Part shown: one piece after another, positions 1-6,610 of the stretch | Position numbering within the stretch: position 1 is the first letter of the stretch | Layout: each line of letters begins with the position of its first letter | Assembly: GCA_041477815.1 (NCBI GenBank) | Contig: JBGOUV010000006.1 | Coordinates: forward strand, 1 to 44,225 | Length of the DNA stretch: 44,225 bases | Direction: 5' to 3' | From: JBGOUV01 sp041477815 | GTDB taxonomy: Bacteria > Acidobacteriota > Terriglobia > Bryobacterales > JACQDG01 | The notes under the pieces: generated by a model | The model's input: only the letters and a program-made list of their open reading frames with translations | Told to the model about the DNA's origin: nothing | Databases searched by the model: none | Translations under genes and position numbers: made by a program

Positions 1-156
1 GATCGCCTTCTGGTCCGGCCAGAACGAGCTGTGCAGAAAATAGCTGGGGTGGTTGATGGAAGGATGGGCGGTCATCTGGTGGACCACCGCCCCGGTCCGC
101 GGGTCCCGCCCGGCGGCGTGCTCGGAAGAAAACGTGCGTCCCTTAGAAAAAACCAT
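1..156 (-). CDS. N-terminus of an oligogalacturonate lyase-like beta-propeller protein (partial)
   Basis: The gene runs off the left edge; only the first 52 codons are present. The reading frame starts with ATG at 154-156 and encodes MVFSKGRTFSSE, then a stretch with DPRTGAVVHQMT and YFLHSSFWPD. This layout (short basic start, D-x-x-T-G-x-x-V-x-Q-x-T, then Y-F-x-x-x-x-F-x-x-D) resembles the first blade of TolB-like or oligogalacturonate lyase (PF14583-type) beta-propellers. No signal peptide is visible, which would fit a cytoplasmic oligogalacturonide lyase. With one blade the family call is tentative; another WD40-like propeller is possible. It is divergent from the next gene, with a 37-bp gap. 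Confidence 0.45.
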   Translation of the reverse strand, partial: MVFSKGRTFSSEHAAGRDPRTGAVVHQMTAHPSINHPSYFLHSSFWPDQKAI

Positions 157-193
157 ATCCATGACCGAATGTTTTGAGGCACAATAGCAGGTT

Positions 194-517
194 ATGCCCC
201 GGTATCGCATCCACCACCTCAAGGACTCGCAACAGCAGCATTTCCGGAGCGCCCCCCCGGTGGCGGGGCCCCTTCAGCTCAAGCTCAAGGACTACCAGGA
301 GGGGGGCGAGGTCGACGCCTCCAGCCCCTATGCCGCCTGGAAGCACCTGAAGGAAACCGCGGATCGCCGTCCCCTCGAGGTCGGCGACGCGCTCGAAACC
401 GATACCGGCGTTCTCTATGTCTGCCGCTGGGCCGGCTTCGAGGAAGCGCAATGGTATTTCCCCGAGCCGCCTCCCCTCATTCCGAAGCCCCCGGAGCCCC
501 CGGGGGCGATTCAATGA
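194..517 (+). CDS. Conserved-looking hypothetical protein, 107 aa
   Basis: I do not recognise a family. The protein is 107 residues, starts MPRYRIHHLKDSQQQHFRSA, has a charged central part and ends in a proline-rich tail (residues about 90-105, several PEPP/PKPP units). There is no signal peptide or membrane segment, so it is probably cytoplasmic. Its 3' end overlaps the 3' end of the convergent LysR gene by 41 bp, which is tight but plausible for this compact genome. The ATG at 194 is the first in frame; no strong ribosome binding site precedes it. It could be a small lineage-specific protein; the function is unknown. Confidence 0.55.
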   Translation: MPRYRIHHLKDSQQQHFRSAPPVAGPLQLKLKDYQEGGEVDASSPYAAWKHLKETADRRPLEVGDALETDTGVLYVCRWAGFEEAQWYFPEPPPLIPKPPEPPGAIQ

Positions 518-1391
518 AGTGGCGGCGGACGCTGGTGAGGAACGCGTCCGCCACCGGGCAGATGTACTTGTGCCGGTGATAGATCAGTCCCAGCTCCCGG
601 TGGATCTTCTCGCCGGCCAGCGGAATCACCCGCAGCGTCCCGGCCGCCAGCTCCGCCTGGGCGAAAACGCTGCTCATCAGCGTGATCCCCATTCCCGTGG
701 CCACGTATTTCTTGATGGTCTCGACGCTGGCCAGCTCCATCGAGATCTGGAGCCGGTCCTGGTATTTGGTCAGGTGCTTGTCGAGCTGGATCCGCGTCTG
801 CCCGGTCTTGGGGTAGAGCAGCGGGTATTCGATGACCTGCTCCAGCCGCACCGCGGAGTGCCGCGCCAGCGGATGATCGGGCGGGGCCAGCACCACCATC
901 TCGTCGCGGTGAATCGGCAGCACCTGCAGGTGGGCGTGCTTGAACGGCAGTGTCACGATGCCGAAGTCTACGGTATTCTCCAGCACCTTCTCGACGATCT
1001 TGCGCGAGAAGTTTCGGATGATCTCCAGGCGGATGTCCGGATACTTCCGCTTGAACTGCAGGATCATGGCGGGCAGGATGTAGAGGACGGTGGCCTCGTT
1101 GGCGGCGAGGATCACCCGGCCGCGCGGATGCTGCCGCATCTGGTCCAGGTCGGCCACGGCGGCCGCCCGCAGCTCCTGCAGCCGCTCGCCGTACCGCAGC
1201 AGGATGCGGCCGGCCAGGGTCAGCTCCACCTGGCGGGCCTGGCGCAGGAACAGCGGCTGGCCGCACTGTTTCTCCAGCAGACGCACCTGGGTGCTGATGG
1301 CCGGCTGGGTGCGGAATAGCCTCTGCGCCGCCCGCGAGAAACTCCCCGCGTGCGCCACCTCTACGAACGTCGCGATCTGGTCGAAATCCAT
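477..1391 (-). CDS. LysR-family transcriptional regulator
   Basis: A 304-residue LysR-type regulator, the usual family length. The N-terminal winged helix-turn-helix spans about residues 1-60 (MDFDQIATFVEVAHAGSFSRAA, then TQPAISTQVRLLE as recognition helix). The co-inducer binding domain follows from about residue 90, with the typical SVETIKKYVATGMGITLM segment near residue 215. The ATG at 1389-1391 gives the canonical LysR start. It is divergent from a second LysR gene across only 44 bp, and the two proteins are clearly paralogous (same MDFDQ start, same VETIKK motif). The effector is unknown. LysR proteins commonly regulate divergent neighbours, so mutual regulation through the short shared gap is likely but inferred. 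Confidence 0.9.
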   Translation of the reverse strand: MDFDQIATFVEVAHAGSFSRAAQRLFRTQPAISTQVRLLEKQCGQPLFLRQARQVELTLAGRILLRYGERLQELRAAAVADLDQMRQHPRGRVILAANEATVLYILPAMILQFKRKYPDIRLEIIRNFSRKIVEKVLENTVDFGIVTLPFKHAHLQVLPIHRDEMVVLAPPDHPLARHSAVRLEQVIEYPLLYPKTGQTRIQLDKHLTKYQDRLQISMELASVETIKKYVATGMGITLMSSVFAQAELAAGTLRVIPLAGEKIHRELGLIYHRHKYICPVADAFLTSVRRHFIESPPGAPGASE

Positions 1392-1435
1392 GTATACTAA
1401 GACATCATTGTTCCACAGCTCCGGCGGGCTTGGCT

Positions 1436-2320
1436 ATGGACTTCGATCAACTCCGATCTTTCGTCGAAGTGGCCCGGCTGAAGAACTTCTCCCGCGCCGG
1501 GGCTAAGCTCGGCCTCACCCAACCGGCCATCAGCACCCAGATCCGCCAGGTCGAGGAAGAATTCGGCGTCCGGCTGTTCGACCGCATCGGCAAGAAGGTT
1601 TTTCTGACCCAGCCCGGCGTCCTGCTGCTCGAGCACGCCGGCAAGATCCTCAACGTCCAGAAGGAAGCCTTTGACGCGCTCCGCGACCTGATGCCGACGC
1701 CGACCGGCCACCTGCTGCTCGGCGCCACCGAGGGCAGTTGCCTCTATCTGCTTCCCAAGGTGTTTGGCGCCTTCAAGAAGCGGTACCCGGAAGTGAAGAT
1801 CACCATCTACCGCAACTTCACCACCAAGATTGTCCAGAAGCTGCAGGAAGACTCGCTGGATCTCGGCTTCGTCAGCCTGCCGGTGGACGTCCGCGAGATT
1901 GAAACCATCCCGCTGTTCCGCGAGCCGGTGGACGTCGCGGTCGCCGCCAACCACCCCCTGGCCTCGCGCGCCAGTGTCACGGCCGAGGAGATCGCGCGCC
2001 ACCCCTGGATCTTCCCTAAGGCCAGCCGCACGCGGGTCCTGATTGAGGAGTTGTTCCGGGGCGTCCGCCCGCCGGTGCACGTGACGATGGAGTTGTCCGG
2101 CGTCGAGACCATCAAGAAGTTTATCGGGATCGGCCTGGGGATCTCGCTACTGAGTCGCAGTTATGCCGCCGCCGAGGTGAAGGCCGGCATCCTGAAGCTG
2201 ATCCCGCTGGCCGAGCCCAAGCTGGAGCGCCACCTCGGCCTCGCCTACCGCACCGACCGCTACCTCTCCCGCTCCGCCCAAGCCTTCATCGACATCACCC
2301 GCCAGCACTTTGAAGTGTAG
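1436..2320 (+). CDS. LysR-family transcriptional regulator (paralogue of its divergent neighbour)
   Basis: A LysR-type regulator of 294 residues from the ATG at 1436; an in-frame TTG two codons upstream (1430) would add two residues. ATG is preferred because the neighbouring paralogue also starts MDFDQ. The winged helix-turn-helix covers residues 1-60 (NFSRAGAKLGLTQPAIST), and the ligand-binding domain contains SGVETIKKFIGIGLGISLLS near residue 220. It resembles the divergent LysR protein along its whole length, suggesting local duplication followed by inversion. Its 3' end overlaps the 3' end of the convergent larA-like gene by 26 bp. The target genes cannot be read from the sequence. Confidence 0.9.
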   Translation: MDFDQLRSFVEVARLKNFSRAGAKLGLTQPAISTQIRQVEEEFGVRLFDRIGKKVFLTQPGVLLLEHAGKILNVQKEAFDALRDLMPTPTGHLLLGATEGSCLYLLPKVFGAFKKRYPEVKITIYRNFTTKIVQKLQEDSLDLGFVSLPVDVREIETIPLFREPVDVAVAANHPLASRASVTAEEIARHPWIFPKASRTRVLIEELFRGVRPPVHVTMELSGVETIKKFIGIGLGISLLSRSYAAAEVKAGILKLIPLAEPKLERHLGLAYRTDRYLSRSAQAFIDITRQHFEV

Positions 2321-3593
2321 GCGGTCCGCCCGGCTGGGAGAAGACGTAGGGGCCCTCCGGGATGACCGCTACCGAGGCGGTGGGGGGAAGTTGGGACGCC
2401 AGGCGGTCGACGGCCTGCTGGGGATCGTCGAAGCTCTGACCCCACAGGAAGGGGCGGTCCTCCGCGGGAACGCCGGGGACGCACCAGAGGATCTCAGCCT
2501 GGCGGGCCACCAGGGCCAGCTTTTCGAGCTGCCACTGGTCGATGCTGACGGGCCGGTCGGCGAGCCCGTCGAGGCAGGCCTTCCAGTCGGGGTAGCGGCG
2601 TACGATCTGGTGGAACTCCGGGGAGCCGACGCCTTCGCGGCAGGCGGCGAGCAGGAGCATCTTGCCGCCAGGCTTGAGGATGTGGGAAGCGGCGGTGACG
2701 CCCTTAATGCACTGGTAGTATGTTAAGTCCAAGGGATACCCACCGCCGGTGGTGATGACGGCGTCGACGGGCTCCTCGACCGGGGCCAGGGTGGACTGGC
2801 GGACGAAGTCGACGCCGGCCGCATGGGCGGCTTCCGGAGCGCCGGCGAAGACGCCGGCGATGCTGCGGTCGCGGGTCAGGGCGACGTCGACGATGAAGTC
2901 GTGGCGGGCCATCCGGGCGATCTCCAGCAACTCGCGGTGGAGAGGGTTGTCGGGATAGCTGCCCTCGATCACGCGGGGGTCGCGCATGAAGAAGGGACTG
3001 TGGAGCCGCTTGATGGTGCGCTCGCCGGCCAGGCCCGGAGCGATCAGCTTGCGGGCGCCGGAGAAGCCCAGCATCAGGTGGGGCTCGATGAAGCCCAGGG
3101 TGATGTGAAGATCGGCCTCCAGGAAACGCCGATCGACCAGAACTTCGGTGCCGCCGGCGGTGCGGCCCAGGTGGGTGTGGGAGTCTTCGAGCCGGGCGTT
3201 GTGGGAGTCGACGCGGTAGCGGCCGAGCATCTCGGGGCCGACGATCTCTTCGCGCTCGGCGTCGGTGGCCTCGCGGTGGAGTCCGGTGGCGATGAGAATG
3301 CGGATGCCGTCCCGGGGAACGCCGGCCTGCTCGAGAAGACGGGTAACGTGGGGCAGGACGATGCGGTTGGGAGCCGGACGGGTGATGTCGCACACGGCTA
3401 TAGCCGCGCTCGACTTACCGCGCGCCAGCTCCAGGAGCGGAGGCGAGGCAATGGGGTTGGCCAGGGCCTCCTGGAGGGCTTGGTCGGCCGCGCCGGCGGC
3501 TCCGGCAAAGCGCGGCTCCAGCACGCTGGCGCGCCAGGTGGGAGGCAGAGCCAGCTCGGCGCCTTCGCGGTGGAAGGCGATCCGAACCTTCAC
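2295..3593 (-). CDS. larA: LarA-family nickel-dependent racemase/epimerase
   Basis: A 432-residue member of the lactate racemase family (DUF2088 plus C-terminal domain), which uses a nickel-pincer nucleotide cofactor to racemise 2-hydroxy acids. The key residues are all visible with a constant shift of minus two from Lactobacillus LarA: His106 in IATGLHR, His172 in GFIEPHLML, Lys182 in FSGARKLIAPG and His198 in IKRLHSP (LarA H108, H174, K184, H200). The CDITRPAPN motif lies near residue 68. The GTG start at 3593 overlaps the stop of the VOC gene (GTGA), so the two are translationally coupled. Many LarA homologues act on substrates other than lactate, so the substrate is uncertain; larB, larC and larE are not in the window. 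Confidence 0.88.
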   Translation of the reverse strand: MKVRIAFHREGAELALPPTWRASVLEPRFAGAAGAADQALQEALANPIASPPLLELARGKSSAAIAVCDITRPAPNRIVLPHVTRLLEQAGVPRDGIRILIATGLHREATDAEREEIVGPEMLGRYRVDSHNARLEDSHTHLGRTAGGTEVLVDRRFLEADLHITLGFIEPHLMLGFSGARKLIAPGLAGERTIKRLHSPFFMRDPRVIEGSYPDNPLHRELLEIARMARHDFIVDVALTRDRSIAGVFAGAPEAAHAAGVDFVRQSTLAPVEEPVDAVITTGGGYPLDLTYYQCIKGVTAASHILKPGGKMLLLAACREGVGSPEFHQIVRRYPDWKACLDGLADRPVSIDQWQLEKLALVARQAEILWCVPGVPAEDRPFLWGQSFDDPQQAVDRLASQLPPTASVAVIPEGPYVFSQPGGPPTLQSAGG

Positions 3594-4096
3594 GCGGGAC
3601 CGCCGCCTGCCTGGGCCTGCGCCGCCATCTGAGCCATCTGCGCCTTCTGCCGCTTGCGCATCTCGGCCGGGGTGAGGTCGGCCGCGTGGCTGGCGATCAT
3701 CCAGGTGTGGCCTTCGGGGTCGGCCAGGCAACCGGCCCGGTCTCCCCAGAACTGGTCCATCACCGGCATGACCGTGGTAGCGCCGAGCTGTACAGCCTTG
3801 GCGAAGACCTTGTCCACGTTCTCGACGTAGAGATACAAGGTGCAGGGCGTGCCGCCGAGGCTCTTGGGTCCCCGCATGCCGCGGCCAAGGAACTCCGGGC
3901 CGAGCATAAGGGTGGTGTCGCGGAGACGCAGCTCGGCGTGCATGGGTTGGCCGTCCGGACCGTTCATCAGCCCGCGCTTCTGAAAACCGAGAGCCTTCTG
4001 GTAGAAGGCGACGGCCGCCTTCATGTCGGCAACGGTGAGCATGGCGCTGACAGCGCCGTAAGCCTTCTTGTTGAGGGGATCAATTTTTTTGGGCAT
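3590..4096 (-). CDS. VOC-superfamily (glyoxalase/PhnB-like) protein
   Basis: A 168-residue vicinal-oxygen-chelate fold protein. The paired beta-alpha-beta-beta-beta modules are visible: the first begins AVSAMLTVADMKAAVAFYQKAL (about residues 14-35), the second LYLYVENVDKVFAKAVQLGA (about residues 87-106), followed by FWGDRAGCLADPEGH, the usual metal-site region. This arrangement is typical of PhnB/YciI-type VOC proteins. The C-terminal tail is rich in K, Q, M and A and looks disordered. It is the first gene of a two-gene unit with the LarA-family gene (4-base GTGA overlap), so it may help handle a related small substrate. The exact reaction cannot be assigned. Confidence 0.8.
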   Translation of the reverse strand: MPKKIDPLNKKAYGAVSAMLTVADMKAAVAFYQKALGFQKRGLMNGPDGQPMHAELRLRDTTLMLGPEFLGRGMRGPKSLGGTPCTLYLYVENVDKVFAKAVQLGATTVMPVMDQFWGDRAGCLADPEGHTWMIASHAADLTPAEMRKRQKAQMAQMAAQAQAGGGPA

Positions 4097-4103
4097 AGTG
4101 GGA

Positions 4104-4469
4104 TTATTTTAGCACTGCTTCAACACGAACCCGGCTGGCCCGGAGCTGGGGCAGCACCTCAGGGTTCAAGACCCGGCCGACCACATTCACCTTGCTCGCG
4201 GCGCGGCACTCTTCGCCCCGGCTGGCCGGGGTGGGACCCCAAAAAATGCAAAGGCAGTCTCCGGCCGGCCAAAAGGCCACGGCGCCGGGGTCCACCACCT
4301 CGCGGGCGTCCTTTTCGTAGCCGCAGTGGACGGGAATCTCGAAATAGATCTCACCGCCCCAGTAGTTGCCGTCGGCCTTGAAAGGCAGGGCCTCCAGGAT
4401 CTTGCGGGCGGTCGGGGAGTCGTTGAACTCGGCCTGGACCTCCACCTCTCCGATCTGGAATCTCACCAT
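4104..4469 (-). CDS. Cyclophilin-like fold protein (DUF369-type)
   Basis: A 121-residue protein beginning MVRFQIGEVEVQAEFND from the ATG at 4467-4469. An upstream in-frame ATG at 4499 would add ten residues, but the shorter start matches the fold, with the first beta strand beginning immediately, and has a weak GGGA eight bases upstream. The pattern TARKILEALPF, NYWGGEIYFEIPV, GAVAFWPAGDCLCIFWGPTP is typical of the small prokaryotic cyclophilin-like family (TM1367-type). These proteins share the cyclophilin barrel but mostly lack demonstrated isomerase activity, so a biochemical role is not assigned. It lies 7 bp upstream of the VOC gene on the same strand and is probably co-transcribed. Confidence 0.75.
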   Translation of the reverse strand: MVRFQIGEVEVQAEFNDSPTARKILEALPFKADGNYWGGEIYFEIPVHCGYEKDAREVVDPGAVAFWPAGDCLCIFWGPTPASRGEECRAASKVNVVGRVLNPEVLPQLRASRVRVEAVLK

Positions 4470-4505
4470 AGGCGCATCCCGGGAGGAACAGGGTAACATA
4501 GAGGG

Positions 4506-5429
4506 ATGGACCGTAGAGTTTGGATGGCCGGCGCCGCCGGAATGGCGGGTGCAGGGACCGTGTTATACCGGTCGTCGCCGTTCTTCTGGCGGCAGATGTT
4601 GCGCGACAAGTCGTATCCGATCCTTCCGGCCCCGGCCGAGCCGAAACCGCAGCAGTGGACCGACCGCGGGCTGTTCGCAGCCTGGCTGGGGCATGCCACC
4701 GTGCTGTTGCGGATCGACGGGTTCACGATTCTGACCGACCCCATGTTCAGCGAACGGGCGGGCGTGGATCTGAAGCTGTTCACGGTCGGGATCAAGCGGC
4801 TGGTGGCCCCGGCGCTGGACCTCGCGCGGCTGCCGAAGATCGACCTCCTCCTGCTGTCGCACGCCCACATGGACCACTTCGACTTGCCGTCGCTGCGTAA
4901 ACTGGAGAGCAAAACGACGGCAGTGATTACGGCCTCGAAAACCAGCGATCTGCTGCGGGTGAACCGGTACCGGGAGGTGCTGGAGTTGGCCTGGTGGGAG
5001 CGGGCAAGGGTCGGTCCGGTGCAGGTCCGGGCGATGGAGGTGAAGCACTGGGGAGCGCGGCTGCGCAACGATACCTGGCGCGGCTATAACGGGTACCTGA
5101 TCGAGGCTGGGCGGTACCGGGTGTTGTTCGGTGGCGATACGGCCCTGACCGGCGCGTTTCGGATCCTCAAAGATTCGCGGCCCATCGATCTGGCGATCCT
5201 GCCGATCGGCACCTACAACCCGTGGGTACGGAACCACTGCACGCCCGAGCAGGCCTGGCGGATGGGGAACGACGCCGGAGCCCATTATTTCCTTCCGGTC
5301 CACCATCAGACGTTTCCGCTCAGCCGCGAGCCGGTGGGGGAGCCGCTGGAGCGGTTTCACGAGGCGGCGGGACGGGAGAGCGACCGCGTGGCGCTGGACC
5401 GGATCGGGGCGGAATGGAGCTGGACGTAA
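4506..5429 (+). CDS. MBL-fold metal-dependent hydrolase (NAPE-PLD/UlaG-like)
   Basis: A 307-residue metallo-beta-lactamase-fold protein. The metal signature SHAHMDHFD (HxHxDH) is at about residues 117-125. LGHATVLLRIDGFTILTDPMFS precedes it and is typical of the NAPE-PLD/UlaG branch, and FGGDTAL near residue 205 supplies a further metal ligand. PVHHQTFPLS near residue 266 gives the late histidines. The N-terminus (MDRRVWMAGAAGMAGAG) looks like an uncleaved signal anchor or short Tat-like leader, so the enzyme may face the periplasm. The substrate is unknown: phosphodiester or lactone hydrolysis are the family options. It is divergent from the cyclophilin-like gene. Confidence 0.85.
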   Translation: MDRRVWMAGAAGMAGAGTVLYRSSPFFWRQMLRDKSYPILPAPAEPKPQQWTDRGLFAAWLGHATVLLRIDGFTILTDPMFSERAGVDLKLFTVGIKRLVAPALDLARLPKIDLLLLSHAHMDHFDLPSLRKLESKTTAVITASKTSDLLRVNRYREVLELAWWERARVGPVQVRAMEVKHWGARLRNDTWRGYNGYLIEAGRYRVLFGGDTALTGAFRILKDSRPIDLAILPIGTYNPWVRNHCTPEQAWRMGNDAGAHYFLPVHHQTFPLSREPVGEPLERFHEAAGRESDRVALDRIGAEWSWT

Positions 5430-5468
5430 GGGAGCGGATTCCCGGTTAGCTGAACCAGCCGCTCGCGC

Positions 5469-5495
5469 TGCAAATGTGGGCGGCCCCCCTGGCCC
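5469..5495. repeat. Dispersed intergenic repeat, copy 1
   Basis: Part of the 141-bp gap between two convergent genes. The segment carrying GCAAATG and then GGGCGGCCCCCCTGG recurs almost unchanged at 18793-18820, also intergenic. Nearby arms AAATGTGGG (5472-5480) and CCCACATTT (5535-5543) form a long inverted repeat around it. This looks like a short dispersed, structured repeat rather than a gene. Confidence 0.5.
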
Positions 5496-5570
5496 GACCC
5501 GCCGGTAGGATACGCCAAGCCGGCCAAGCGCACCCCCACATTTTCATCCCTTCGCGGTGCAGTGCTGCGT

Positions 5571-5765
5571 CTAGGCGAGTTTGCGGATCAGGCGGGCGGG
5601 GAGGGTGATGACCGCGGCGACGAGCTCGAGCACGCCCCCAACGGCGATTCCTACCACGCGGAACGGGAGCAGCAGGATCCAGACGATCGGGTAGAGGATC
5701 AGGGCCAGCAGGGCCAGGGGCCAGCAGACCACCAACAGGATCAGCCACAGGAGGAATTTCATCAT
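5571..5765 (-). CDS. Small hydrophobic membrane protein, 64 aa
   Basis: A short protein, almost entirely hydrophobic: it starts MMKFLLWLILLVVCWPLALL and continues through LYPIVWILLLPFRVVGIAVGG and ELVAAVITLPARLIRKLA, giving two to three membrane-embedded helices with a basic C-terminal end. A strong GGAGG lies 5 bases before ATG 5765 (8 bases before the alternative ATG at 5762), which supports this start rather than the longer frame. Small proteins of this shape are common in acidobacterial genomes but have no assigned role. It is divergent from sodA with about 160 bp between the starts. Confidence 0.7.
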   Translation of the reverse strand: MMKFLLWLILLVVCWPLALLALILYPIVWILLLPFRVVGIAVGGVLELVAAVITLPARLIRKLA

Positions 5766-5923
5766 GGCGCCCTCCAGAATAATAGCGTACGAAGGAAGAC
5801 GGCGGAAAGTTCCACCGGTTTCCACGGCTGCGGAAGCAACCTCTCGTCACGCCCGCGTCTCCGCGCTGCAACAAGGCGGAGCCCCACCGCACTGTGGTAT
5901 ACCTGGTCTTTCAGGAGGATTCG

Positions 5924-6535
5924 ATGCCATTCACGCTGCCCCCCTTGCCCTATGCGACCGATGCGCTGGAACCGCACATCGATAAGACGACCATGGAGAT
6001 CCACCACGGCAAGCACCATAATGCCTACGTCACCAACCTGAACAAGGCCCTGGAATCGGCCCCGGCCCTGGCCGGCGCGACCCTGGAGGAGTTGCTGGCC
6101 AACAACTGCGCCAAAGTGCCCGAGAATATCCGGACCGCCGTGCGCAACAACGGAGGCGGTCATAGTAACCACAGCCTGTTCTGGCAGATCATGGGACCCG
6201 GCGCCGGAGGGGGGCCGGTGGGGCAGGTGGCCCAGGCCATCAACAGCACGTTTGGGAGTTTCGACGGTTTCAAAGAGAAACTCGCCGCCGCGGCGGTGGG
6301 ACGGTTCGGATCCGGGTGGGCGTGGCTGGTGAAGGACGGCGCCGGAAAGCTGGACCTCTACTCGACGGCCAATCAGGATAGCCCGGTGATGGAGGGCAAG
6401 ACCCCGATCCTGGGACTGGACGTGTGGGAGCACGCCTACTATCTGAAGTATCAGAACCGGCGGCCGGACTACGTGGGCGCCTGGTGGAACGTGGTCAACT
6501 GGAAAGAGGTCGAACGGCGGTTCACCGGGCGGTAA
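5924..6535 (+). CDS. sodA: Superoxide dismutase, Mn-type
   Basis: A 203-residue Mn/Fe superoxide dismutase converting superoxide to oxygen and peroxide. The metal ligands are visible: His27 (MEIHHGKHH), His83 (GGHSNHSLFW), Asp166 and His170 (LDVWEHAYY). The GGGHSNHSLFW and STANQDSP motifs are of the manganese type, with the active-site glutamine in the NQD position rather than the Fe-type position. ATG 5924 is chosen because an ideal AGGAGG sits seven bases upstream and because the protein then begins MPFTLPPLPY, the normal family start. No signal peptide is present, so the enzyme is cytoplasmic. The gene appears monocistronic. Confidence 0.96.
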   Translation: MPFTLPPLPYATDALEPHIDKTTMEIHHGKHHNAYVTNLNKALESAPALAGATLEELLANNCAKVPENIRTAVRNNGGGHSNHSLFWQIMGPGAGGGPVGQVAQAINSTFGSFDGFKEKLAAAAVGRFGSGWAWLVKDGAGKLDLYSTANQDSPVMEGKTPILGLDVWEHAYYLKYQNRRPDYVGAWWNVVNWKEVERRFTGR

Positions 6536-6610
6536 GGGCCTGCACCAGATAAGTGTCGCGATCGAACGAGCACGCGGAGCTTGCGGCGCAGCCTTTAGGC
6601 TGCCGCACAA

